Origin: Periconia sp. R9002
Taxonomy: Eukaryota; Ascomycota; Dothideomycetes; Pleosporales; Periconiaceae
DNA: 64,000 bases
Direction: 5' to 3'
Assembly: GCA_023627715.1 (NCBI GenBank)
Contig: JAMAHW010000011.1
Span: 248,001 to 312,000 of the forward strand
The position numbers and the translations under genes are program-made. Positions 1-8,309 of this stretch are shown here, one piece after another. The notes under the pieces were generated by a model. That model searched no databases. It was given only the letters and a program-made list of their open reading frames with translations, and was not told where the DNA came from. Each line of letters starts with the position of its first letter. The first letter of the stretch is position 1.

Positions 1-18
1 TAGTCACCATCTGAACAG
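1..18 (+). ncRNA. 3' end of a C/D-box snoRNA cut by the window edge
   Basis: A CTGA D box lies at 11-14, and a splice acceptor (TTACAG, ending at 79) follows 65 nt downstream, as in the complete units to the right. Only the last bases of the putative guide (ending CACCAT) are inside the window, so the C box cannot be seen. Confidence 0.5.
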
Positions 19-167
19 CAGTTTCGATTCCTTACCTCGCTTCTCAGCTCTGGTTGTTGCTTCGCTGATAATCTTACAGATCCGGTCGTTCAGCGAGACT
101 GGGTCTCAGCGTTTATGCAAGGCTAAGTCAGTACTTATTCCTTTCCTTATCTCCCCGGGAGAGACTT

Positions 168-238
168 ACCGCGATGATGATGACAACAAAGTGCTTTTCT
201 TGAAGCTTCATGAAGAGTCTATAGTCACTCTGAGTGGT
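168..238 (+). ncRNA. Intronic C/D-box snoRNA candidate 1
   Basis: C box ATGATGA at 174-180 and D box CTGA at 230-233. The flanks CCGC and GTGG can form a terminal stem with one G-U pair. It lies in the intron with donor at 127 and acceptor at 297, with the C box 47 nt after the donor. The guide is upstream of the D box. Its target is not recognised: it partly resembles an antisense to the LSU AACUAUGACUC segment, but with a bulge and a mismatch. Confidence 0.8.
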
Positions 239-363
239 CATTTCTTTTGCTCTCGACACCAATAGACGGTTTCCGTACAACGCTAATGGCACTGCAGGCG
301 GCACATGCGATTCGACGAGTTTCAAAAAGTCAGTAACTCTTTCTCATGTCGCTTCACACAACC

Positions 364-431
364 CGATCTATGATGATCCAGCCTTGCCCTCCACCGAGTT
401 CACACGACGAGAAAACCGCGTTCTGAGACCT
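364..431 (+). ncRNA. Intronic C/D-box snoRNA candidate 2, possible SSU rRNA guide
   Basis: C box ATGATGA at 370-376, D box CTGA at 423-426, and a D'-like CCGA at 394-397. The 11 bases immediately before the D' box (383-393, CTTGCCCTCCA) are fully complementary to UGGAGGGCAAG, a nearly universal stretch of small-subunit rRNA just upstream of the 530-type loop. Such a duplex abutting a D' box is the expected layout of a 2'-O-methylation guide. The target is inferred from memory of the rRNA sequence. The intron donor is at 329. Confidence 0.8.
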
Positions 432-574
432 GCAAAGTTCTCCCGATACACTGGTGCTCCCTCCGTGGCATTGATACTGACGCAGCTGCTAACAGGTCTT
501 GTTGCCTGCTCGAAACATCGTGCCTAGACTTGGAAGGTCAGTTCTCCTTTTTCTTTCAACCTTGGAAACAGCAT

Positions 575-648
575 ACCGTCATGATGACTATCCTTCAATT
601 GTTTTCTTCTTATGAATCGCTGCCGAGAACTTCGTGCTTCTGAGGTCT
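575..648 (+). ncRNA. Intronic C/D-box snoRNA candidate 3
   Basis: C box ATGATGA at 581-587 and D box CTGA at 640-643. ACC upstream and GGT downstream can form a short terminal stem. It lies in the intron with donor GTCAGT at 537, followed by an ACTGAC branch-like site and acceptor GGGCAG near 711. Target not recognised. Confidence 0.8.
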
Positions 649-799
649 TCCAATATGCTCTCTCAACGTTCGAAAACATCGTAATTGACGGCACTGACTT
701 GATTATGGGCAGGATAAGGCTGTTCGCTTAACAAGTTCTTGCCTTCACAAAAAGGTCAGTAACCGTTTTTCCCTTTTTCATTTCCTGGGTAGAGCCCCA

Positions 800-864
800 C
801 GTATATGATGGTTTATCTTCTTGGACTTACAAATCGCTGCTGAGCACTTCACTTTCTGAGACTA
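800..864 (+). ncRNA. Intronic C/D-box snoRNA candidate 4
   Basis: C box ATGATGG at 805-811 and D box CTGA at 856-859. The donor GTCAGT is at 755, and the ACTAAC branch site and CTCGCAG acceptor (ending 925) are near-ideal. The nine bases before D (CTTCACTTT) are complementary to AAAGUGAAG of conserved LSU rRNA. Nine pairs is too short to assign a target. Confidence 0.78.
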
Positions 865-988
865 CGCAATTTGCCACCCCATCGTTTGGTTCATTTGGTA
901 CCTTGTGATACTAACGGACTCGCAGGAACGCCCGGCTCATTCAGTAAGGTCAGTATCTCTTCCGTATCTCGAAGTAATTGCCCAACGC

Positions 989-1055
989 ACTGTTATGATG
1001 ATCATATCGCATCCGTCTGACCATCCGATGGCGACAAAACACATTCTGAGAGCGT
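989..1055 (+). ncRNA. Intronic C/D-box snoRNA candidate 5
   Basis: C box ATGATGA at 995-1001, an internal CTGA usable as D' near 1017-1020, and D box CTGA at 1046-1049. Donor GTCAGT at 949. Both guide regions (before D' and before D) are present; neither target is recognised. Confidence 0.8.
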
Positions 1056-1193
1056 TCTTCCGAAGTCTCTGTGCGCAAAACTCGTTTGGTCAACGGCAAG
1101 CTAAGCACCGTGAAAAGTAGGAGCCATACGAAAAAACACATCGCCTATTACACGCAAAAAATTAGTAAGTGTGCCTGCTTTTTGGAATCCACT

Positions 1194-1268
1194 CACCACT
1201 ATGATGATGCTTTCTTGTCATGATTGTTCTGATTGTCCATGATGTCAAACGTTTCCATCTGAGTTTCT
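1194..1268 (+). ncRNA. Intronic C/D-box snoRNA candidate 6
   Basis: C box ATGATGA at 1201-1207, internal CTGA as possible D' at about 1230, and D box CTGA at 1259-1262. ACTC before the C box can pair with GAGT at and after the D box. The donor at 1165 is GTAAGT, unlike most donors of this host gene. Target not recognised. Confidence 0.8.
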
Positions 1269-1418
1269 TCGATAATTTTCGTACGGTCAAACGGTTTGAC
1301 GAGCAATTACTAAGAACAACGATCTAGGGATTCTAGAATGGTCTGCTGAAGTCTCCCAGAGTCTTAATCCCTACAGCAAGGTCAGTACGCGTGATTTTCT
1401 CATACATGCAGCACGTAT

Positions 1419-1538
1419 CTCCCCATGATGTCAAACTCCAAAGTACCCACCTACACTTGGGTGTGATCAGCTCGGCCTTTCCGCCCGTGGGCTGTGGTTG
1501 TGATGATGTGCCTTTGGTTAAAAAGAACCTGAGGGATT
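1419..1538 (+). ncRNA. Long intronic C/D-box snoRNA candidate 7 (paralogue of candidate 8)
   Basis: C box ATGATGT at 1425-1431 and D box CTGA at 1529-1532. The flanks TCCC/GGGA form a terminal stem, and a second GTGATGATG (C'-like) lies near 1500. At about 115 nt it is longer than most neighbours. It shares CCCACCTACACT, GGCTGTGGTTGTG and AAAAAGAA-CTGAGGGA blocks with candidate 8 in the next intron, which points to a local duplication. Donor at 1381, branch GCTAAC, acceptor near 1599. Confidence 0.78.
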
Positions 1539-1689
1539 GCCTCGTTCAAAGAGACCGTTCGTATACAAACACCCGGACTTTGCTAACGACTTTGGGAAAA
1601 GGGTCTGAACGGCGCGACTATCCACTTGAATTCGGACACTCTGCAAACGGTCAGTATCTGTTCTCTTTCCTATACCCTTTTCAAACCTA

Positions 1690-1805
1690 TCTCCCAATGA
1701 TGTTACCTCTTTAAAGCCCACCTACACTGGGGTATGAGCAACTCCCCGAGCGGTCTGGGTTGTGGTTGTGTTGAAGCATAGTTTCTAAAAAGAATCTGAG
1801 GGATT
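1690..1805 (+). ncRNA. Long intronic C/D-box snoRNA candidate 8 (paralogue of candidate 7)
   Basis: C box ATGATGT at 1697-1703 and D box CTGA at 1796-1799, with a TCCC/GGGA terminal stem. It is alignable along most of its length with candidate 7, but the middle has diverged. Donor GTCAGT at 1650; GCTAAC branch site near 1850. The shared CCCACCTACACT(T/G)GGG can fold as a small hairpin, so these two may be structural rather than simple methylation guides (inference). Confidence 0.78.
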
Positions 1806-1958
1806 TATTCCGCTGAGAATGTTCATCGGTACATGAAGACAAGGGTTTGGCTAACGATGAGAGAAGGTTTGATACCGATGCGACCGTAAGCGCCGAGCAT
1901 TGATGTCCCTATCAAAAAGTTAGTACCTACGTTTTCTTCCAGTCGAGCTTTGGCACTT

Positions 1959-2027
1959 ATCTTCATGATGATACGTTTACACCTGAATCTGGTCATTATG
2001 ATGGTTTCTGTAATGATCTGATTGTCG
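1959..2027 (+). ncRNA. Intronic C/D-box snoRNA candidate 9, guide matches the SSU/ITS1 boundary
   Basis: C box ATGATGA at 1965-1971 and D box CTGA at 2018-2021. The 11 bases directly before D (2007-2017, TCTGTAATGAT) are complementary to AUCAUUACAGA. This is the end of small-subunit rRNA plus the first ITS1 bases as I remember them for many leotiomycetes. The match may be chance. The donor at 1919 reads GTTAGT. Confidence 0.75.
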
Positions 2028-2189
2028 TACTCCATTGATATTAAGACGAATTCTGTGAAGAGAGGAATAGTTGGCTAACAATCTCGCGCAAGACTCAATC
2101 GGTTTGGCGGATTGTTTTTGAGTATGAGGACATCTGAAATCAGGTCAGTGACGGTTTGTCTTCTCTCTCATACTGTTCATCGTTCACAT

Positions 2190-2267
2190 ACCTTCCTGAT
2201 GATAAACTCGAACCACCTGCAACCCGAACGTAATCGTGACGAATTCGTAATGGCCATCTGATACCCC
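2190..2267 (+). ncRNA. Intronic C/D-box snoRNA candidate 10
   Basis: C-box core TGATGA at 2197-2202 and D box CTGA at 2258-2261. Donor GTCAGT at 2144, GCTAAC branch near 2312 and acceptor CCCCAG near 2355. Target not recognised. Confidence 0.75.
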
Positions 2268-2411
2268 AAACCTCGTTCTCACGAGCGTATCATGCGGCGT
2301 AATGAAAGTGTGGCTAACGATTGAAGGGGTTTTTCTGTTCGAGTCGTCGCCCCCAGAGGAAGCACCCTGCAATCAGGCCAGTGCTCGGCATTTCCTTTCC
2401 GCTTATTCAAC

Positions 2412-2489
2412 GCGTCTATGATGAGACATACCTCTTGCGCCTGAACCTCACATGAGGGGCAACCAACTTCCAAAGTGCTCTGAATGACA
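2412..2489 (+). ncRNA. Intronic C/D-box snoRNA candidate 11
   Basis: C box ATGATGA at 2418-2424, a perfect internal D' CTGA at 2441-2444 and D box CTGA at 2480-2483. The ten bases before the last base ahead of D' (ACCTCTTGCG) are complementary to CGCAAGAGGU. That sequence is in yeast LSU rRNA at the region methylated by snR39/snR59, but this LSU hairpin differs in filamentous fungi, so the match may be fortuitous. The donor at 2377 reads GCCAGT, where a GC-type donor would be needed. Confidence 0.72.
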
Positions 2490-2783
2490 GCTTTGATCAA
2501 GACGCTATGCTTGTCGCTGAGAAACAGGGAAGCAACTGATGGAAGCTAGCTTGAGATACCCAGTATGGAACTGACCGGAGCGAACCAGCGTAGATGACTT
2601 TGTCCCTCCCCAAGCCAACCCTCATATTTGTATTTCCGAAAAGGTTCTATGCGCGACGTTATTAGGGCGTGTTTCGATGATCGACTGGTGCGTTGCCACT
2701 CTCGCCACTCCCGCTGCCTTCCCTATGATCATCAAATCAGTACTAGTAAGTATGTACCGTATGCACGATTCACAACCCACCTC

Positions 2784-2901
2784 TTGGCAATGATGACAGA
2801 CAATGGTCTCCTTGGCCTTGTCAGCAGATACTGCGTATAGCACCCGGGGGCTTACCCCCTCTGGGTTCTTTGTGCGATCAAACCACGAATGTCTGAGCCA
2901 C
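2784..2901 (+). ncRNA. Possible C/D-box snoRNA candidate 12
   Basis: C box ATGATGA at 2790-2796 and D box CTGA at 2893-2896, flanked by TGGC and GCCA that form a 4-bp terminal stem. It lies 44 nt after a strong GTAAGT donor at 2746, the same spacing as the other units. At about 115 nt it is long, with an internal CCCGGGGGC...CCCCCTCTGGG hairpin. It sits after a wider gap than the other units, so it could belong to the same host gene or to another transcript. Confidence 0.55.
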
Positions 2902-3540
2902 ATGGACCAACCTTTTGTACCAGAACGGCGGGCATTCAGAGATGGAGATTGCCTGCGAGGATTTGATCTGGACTAACTGCATCAGCAGGTTCATCGCGCT
3001 GGGGGTGGGAAACTTATCTTCAAGTTTGCCCTTTTGAGGACGGCGGTCACAGCCAGAAAGTCGAAGGCAGGCCGTTGCCACCCACCGGAGAGTTGACTGC
3101 GAAAAGCCCATACCGCATTTGGAAGCTGACGGCGGTGCTCGCGTTATTTCTGCTTGTTACTGTGCTGAGAATGGTTACTCACGGTGCATTGCACCAACCT
3201 CCGGAGCAACCTTGGCTTGGCGCGTGTACCCATGGACAGTGCTGCAGCTACGTGGAGTCAGACAGAAGGAATGTCCCCATTAAGCAGCATGAGGAATAAC
3301 CTGCTTCGAAAAGACAGAAGAGAGGATTTTAATTCCTTTCTCAAAGTCTCGTGTGCCTGTGTTGTCAGCGAGGATTTCGTCGAGCGGGGAGAGACAACGC
3401 TCACCATTGCAAAGATCGGAGGTCCAGGACGGCAGAAGTGCCGCTGGAAGCGACCATAAGAAGATATATCACTGATTGATACTGGAAGGCTTCTGTCCTC
3501 ACACAAAGAGACACGGTATCTCCTGTTGCTTGTCAATTTG

Positions 3541-3759
3541 CTAATCTTCAAGGTGTGGTGCACGTACCCCCGGAGCCAGCGCAAGGTATGGTCCATTGGA
3601 CCCTTTTAGCTCTCCCCTTCTGTGACCTAGTAGTCTGATCGCCTTCTGTTTCTCTGAATGTGTCTCCTGGTTGCGGGAGGGCCGAATCTGACAGGTTAGG
3701 AAGGCGGCGATGGTCGTGGCGAGCACCGCGATCAGGACCCGGGGCGCATGGAGCTTCAT
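3541..3759 (-). CDS. Doubtful small protein with a hydrophobic N-terminus
   Basis: A single 72-codon frame starting ATG at 3759. The N-terminus (APRVLIAVLATTIAAFLTC, residues about 5-23) has the look of a signal peptide or membrane anchor, followed by a basic, charged segment. No family is recognised, there are no introns, and nothing in the neighbourhood supports expression. Small secreted or organelle-associated proteins of this size occur in fungi, but chance frames of 70 codons are also common here. It overlaps longer frames on both strands that have no better claim. Confidence 0.2.
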   Translation of the reverse strand: MKLHAPRVLIAVLATTIAAFLTCQIRPSRNQETHSEKQKAIRLLGHRRGELKGSNGPYLALAPGVRAPHLED

Positions 3760-5642
3760 TTTGTATGGAATTGAAAGAAAGAACAAAGAGCCATGTGTGC
3801 TTTGAGGCTAGTATCAACCTCGTACGAGGGTGTGATGATGGTGCGAGTGCGGGCGTCGGTGTTGGTGTTGGTGCGAATGTCAACCGGTGGGTGTTGATCT
3901 TGGTGGTGTGGTATGTGTGTTGCGATCGCGGGCGGAGGAGGAGAAGAGGGGCTAAGGGCAGAGAAACAATCTCAACGCCCACGCCAAGTTTGCTGCTGGC
4001 TACGAGGCTGCAGGGCAAGTATCAAAGATCTAATTCTTTTGTATTGATCGTATACGTTTAGCTTGCAATAAATGCTGAGACTACGCAGCAGTGTGTTCAC
4101 ATTTCAATATACATGTCCCTTGAGTCTCACGGACGCTGCTCGAACATCAACGCCCGCCATGTACCCCAAGCTCTCATGCACCCTGCCATTGCTTGTGGTA
4201 TTCCGGCACATCCCCAGGATATCCTAAATTCCTGATTCTATTTCAAATAATCGGTGTCTACGCTCTCCCGATAATTGCGGTGTGATAACGATAACCTTCC
4301 TACTGTCCTCTCTCCCAAGTTTCTTCTCCTCTGTCACTCGCTCGCGTCCGCCTCTACCATCCGCCCGTAGTATCGTGGTCCACCCACGTCTGAGTTCCCC
4401 AAAGAAGCATCTGAAGCATGTATATTGTCGCTCGCACCTGGTGAGGTAGGCTGAAAAGGGGCACGAAGGGTATCGGGGCGCTGGATCGTAGTGGCAAGGC
4501 AAGGGGTGGCCGAGGTGTGGATCTGATTGTGGAGTAGCTCTCAAGTAGGGAATATACTCATCTGTTTCTCATGAGGATTTGCATCTGCAATGCTTCGAGA
4601 CGTGACTTGTGATTGAAGATAGGAGGTCGAGGTGTTGCGGTTGATGTTGGTAGTTTGCTTGGTGTGTTGCGTGATGCCGTGCGTCTTGCTTTCGTTTCGA
4701 GCGTTCCTCATAACGATCGTTTGCATAGTTGGACTGCCGCAACGTGCGCGCTGCTTGCTTGTAGCTTGCCAGTGATTTCCCCTTTATTTGATGTTCTTTG
4801 GCTGAGAGATTTTCTATCATGAGTGAGGATTTTTCCACGGCATGCTCGTTAAGGATACATGCCGTCCTCCTGTTCTTTTGGCATGCTCTCCCACCGGTGG
4901 AGTCTATTTGCCTGAAAATTTGATCGGGTTTCTGCCTGGGAGTTTGTCAAGCTGCCTGTTACACGCTGCCTTCTGCTACCACAGCACTCAGTCGCTATTT
5001 CACTCACCATGATGGACGGCAAAGCACGGTGGCTACAAGGGGTGTCCATGGTAGTACTATGGAGTGTTTCTACATCATTATGAGATGCGCAGTTTGATTA
5101 TATTTAACGTATGAAAGCAGTGAGCAGATGGCTCTTCATTGCCTTCAAGAATGAGTTAGCCCAGGTCTACCCGTCCGTATCTGCTGCTGCCTCGTGGTCT
5201 TCAGCCTTTGTACCACAGTATACAAGGAGCCGCTAGCCAGCCCAGTTGCCACACCCCCTGCGGATTCGGTGGGAGTGAATTGTCCACGCTGGCGCCCACT
5301 GACGACACAGTCCCAAAGCACAACACGGGATCCATCAACCATCATACTTGTTTAATAGCTCCATAAACCCGATGCAAAGGTGCAAGTCATCATTAAGAAC
5401 ATTGTCTGCCCACAAGAGACATCATCTCAAAAGGTTTCTCGCCGGCGGTGGTCTCAAGACCCATCCTGAGCCACCACCAGCTCCCCTTATCAGTGTCCCA
5501 GGGCACCACCCCTACCTACCCCCCTTGTTCTTTTGATTTAGTCACTCACTTCAGAAGGCAACGTAAGCAGATCCGTGCGTTCCACGCACACTTGCTTCAC
5601 CTGGGAGTTGAAAATTTTCGCTCCCCACCCTCTCCTTCCACT

Positions 5643-5680
5643 CTACCTCAACCTCCTCCACCTCCTCCACCTCCTCCATC
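5643..5680. repeat. Short CTC/CAC pyrimidine-rich triplet repeat
   Basis: Three or more copies of CCTCCTCCA in tandem, in a C/T-rich stretch that continues to about 5750. A simple-sequence tract; it may be part of a pyrimidine-rich promoter, but there is no defined gene downstream. Confidence 0.7.
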
Positions 5681-7457
5681 ATCAACTCTTCCCTACTGCT
5701 TTGTCTTCTCTACTACCCACTCCTGTCTTATTTAAGTTCACCGCTCCTTACCACTGTCTATGAGGCACTCTGGTCGCGTTTGGCTGCAAGTCGACCTTCT
5801 GCCGCTGTTGCGAGGGCGCTCGCCAGCTGCAACAACATTGCGGCAGAACACACCGCCCCCTCGCCCTCACTCGATGAAGCTTCTTACAAACCAGTCGTTG
5901 CTTTTATTCGAACAGTTCGCACGTATTGAGCGTCGCTACCAGGTAAGTGCTGATGTTCCTGGAACCCGTTCAGTATGGATGGTTTGGCCATCCGCGCCAC
6001 AACTATACACTACCCTCCGCCGCGCCCTTCTTACGATCGAGCGCACAAAAGCTAATAGACAAATCAACAGGCAATTCAACAAACAAAAATCATCAAGCTT
6101 TCTGTCTGCGCGGTATGTTATGAAAACGCCGACGCAGTGTGGTAGGATCGCATAGTAAAGTTATGATTCCCCTCACGCTGCCACGGTCAAGTCATCCCCA
6201 TCGACCTGTTTGTGAGTCATCTGTCCACCACGAAACGGGAGATGTTTCAGGCTCATGGGGCCCTTCTACTTACTGCAGCACAAACTCCTGAAACTACTGG
6301 AGCTATCCCAGTAGCTATTACGATTCCCCCACATGCCGTTACTGTTCCTCGTATGCGACGTATGGAGTCGGATGCGGGTTGTTAGATGCTCTAACAATGC
6401 AGTTACTATTACGATGCTATCTTGTTGTGCTCCCATTACAACTCACGGATCTGTGCGGATTGTCACTGGAGGCGACTGCAATGTTCCCCCGGGTAGGCTA
6501 TAAATGTGAGTAGTAACTACCATCCACATTGTTGAACTATCAACTGACTCTCGTTACTCACAGATTCGATCAAATATTTTCATGTATTCTCTTCTGTCTC
6601 GTCACTATTGATTCACTCAGAAGCGTCGATCTGCTAACTCTAGTAAGTTCGCCATTCAGTTGCTGCCACTTGACATTCGGAGTCCTCTTACGACAGCACT
6701 CCATGTGCATATATCGTTCACACGACAAGCACACCTTGACGGCATAGGCAACTGAGCTTTAGCCATTCAATGCTTCTGCTCTGTTAGGCCACCTTGCCAA
6801 GATCAACATTCGAAGAAGAGAAGCTACCATAAAAGCGTGGACCATATTCGAATGACGAGGACGCGACCGGATGTCTAGACACGCTGTCATTGGCATTCTG
6901 TTCAAGGCTCAGTCATACATTTTATTTCTAGTCCACACGCGTTTGCTTGACTTCATGGGAATCCATAAGAGTCGCGATCACTAAATGCCACAGGTACTCA
7001 AAGAGCTCTTCTTCCGTCTCGGCTTATTTTTTCCTGGCCCTATCTCATGGTCGATGACTTCGACAGATATATGCATATGCGCTAAGTCAAGAATCCGAAG
7101 AATAACGAAAGCAGAACACTGACATCTCAATAGTTCATTATGGGGAACAAAAGCTTACTCTCACCTCCGAGCTGCAACTCCAGTTCAGGTGTTCCCCGGG
7201 TAACGCGAACGAGAGAAGTACTTTGGGTTTGTTTCATTTGGCAATTTCCAGAAGGAATGAAGACGGAACCAAAGTCACGATTAAGATATTTCTGTCATAG
7301 TACCGTAGTACTAAGGGCTATCTCTACCCGTTCCAAGAAATCTTTTCGAGCAATAGATCGAACAATATTTATCCAACGTCAAGCTTGAAAAACGTATGGA
7401 ACGACCTCGTAAGCACTAAACTTTATATCTCGACGCACCTTGCTAATATTTGTGTAG

Positions 7458-8125
7458 ATTCGTCGATCCCAAAGATGCTAAAGAAGCTCTTAGAGACATG
7501 AATCAATTCCAACTTGCCGGCCGTCCTATTTGTGTAGGCTTAGGTAACGACAAATCCACTGCAGAGTCCACTAAGCATCTGTTTGAAAATTCCCCCGCCC
7601 AGGCTGCTAAGTATCAAGGGTCTGCCTTCAGCAGTGCTGGTGGTCGTGGTGCCTATGCTGGAGGTTCAAGAGAGTCCTGGAGAATATAACTGTATACTTC
7701 GATTTTATCGATAACCAGAGATTGGACTGGATCGGCTACGGCATTGACATGCGGGTGATGTGGTACGTCTATACTGTCCTTTTCCTTTCAACTTGCTAAT
7801 CAATTGCAGTGCCGGCTACGTCGAAGTTGAATCGGAGGAGACAGTTCCAAAGGCCATTAAGCTCACTGGACAGAAGCTTAAGGGGGTGCCAATTATTGTA
7901 CAGCTCACAGGGGCAGAGAAAAACCGTGTCTCACGTGCTGCTACTGTTTTTGCTGGTGAAGGCGGTGCCACCGCTAATAATGGCGCATTCTTTCTCCGTC
8001 TGTATATTGGAAACATCCATTTTAGTGTCACTGAGGAAGACCTGAGGGGATTGTCTCTCCCTTCAATCCGATTGAACAGATCACGCTCCAACACGACAGC
8101 AACGGCAGAGCCTGGAGAATTAAAC
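7458..8125 (+). pseudogene. Scrambled pseudogene of an RBM39/Rsd1-type splicing factor (CC1-like)
   Basis: Two exon-like blocks match different parts of the same RRM protein family but lie in reversed order. Block A (7458-7689) follows an intron end (TGCTAATATTTGTGTAG) and encodes the end of RRM2 (DPKDAKEALRDMNQFQLAG, then VGLGNDK) and the tail QGSAFSSAGGRGAYAGG, ending in a stop. Block B (7810-8122) follows another intron end (CTTGCTAATCAATTGCAG). It encodes the end of RRM1 (AIKLTGQKL, VPIIVQLTGAEKNR), the linker and the start of RRM2 (RLYIGNIHFSVTEEDL). One extra G near 8045 then shifts the frame, and the match resumes as IEQITLQHDSNGRA. In functional homologues block B precedes block A. 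Intron ends are kept, so this came from a genomic duplication, not a retrocopy. Confidence 0.8.
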
Positions 8126-8309
8126 CGTCATGTGCATTCCTCGATGCCCGCCAATTGCAGATCGCAAGTATGCAACAGAAGCAGCATAAGAGGGATGGAT
8201 AATGCATTGATTGTCACATGGCCTAAACTCCGAGATGGAAATCCTGATATGGCGAAGGCACCCTATTGCCTCCTATATCTTGACATCACTCAGTTAGTAT
8301 AGAGCTATA

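Larger units (their letters stand above)
1..2910 (+). ncRNA. Multi-intron snoRNA host gene (non-coding), left end outside window
   Basis: A repeated layout of exon, 5' splice site, about 45 nt, C box, snoRNA body, D box, branch site and 3' splice site. Donors are at 127, 329, 537, 755, 949, 1165, 1381, 1650, 1919, 2144, 2377 and 2746. The distance from donor to the following C box is always 36-53 nt. Eight of twelve donors read GTCAGT, usually after AAG or AAA. Branch-like GCTAAC/ACTAAC and AG acceptors follow each D box (for example CTCGCAG ending at 925). Exons are short (about 20-60 nt) and share no long open frame, so the spliced product is probably not translated. Multi-snoRNA host genes of this kind are known in Neurospora and other filamentous ascomycetes. 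The gene starts left of base 1. Its 3' end after the last candidate (about 2900) is not defined. Confidence 0.85.
2911..7440. other. Long stretch without a convincing protein gene
   Basis: Both strands contain only short frames of about 60-150 codons with no recognisable domain. Visible items are a 72-codon minus-strand frame (3541-3759, listed separately), a pyrimidine-rich triplet repeat (5643-5680) and a GTAAGT donor at about 5943 after an open stretch starting ATG at 5760. That stretch could be a first exon, but no continuation was found. A fragment near 7210-7260 reads KYFGFVSFGNFQ, like an RNP1 motif, which may be another scrap of the RRM pseudogene downstream. Otherwise nothing is supported. 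Confidence 0.5.

Noticed and set aside
120..2500. Regularly spaced GTCAGTA and ATGATGA words that could look like a CRISPR or satellite array
   Set aside because: Repeated words are only 6-8 bases, spacing varies from 194 to 369 bp, and splice and snoRNA boxes explain them.
3548..4018. 156-codon minus-strand frame rich in TPTPTP and basic residues
   Set aside because: Low-complexity reading of a GT-rich + strand tract, with no domain and overlapping equally long frames on the other strand.
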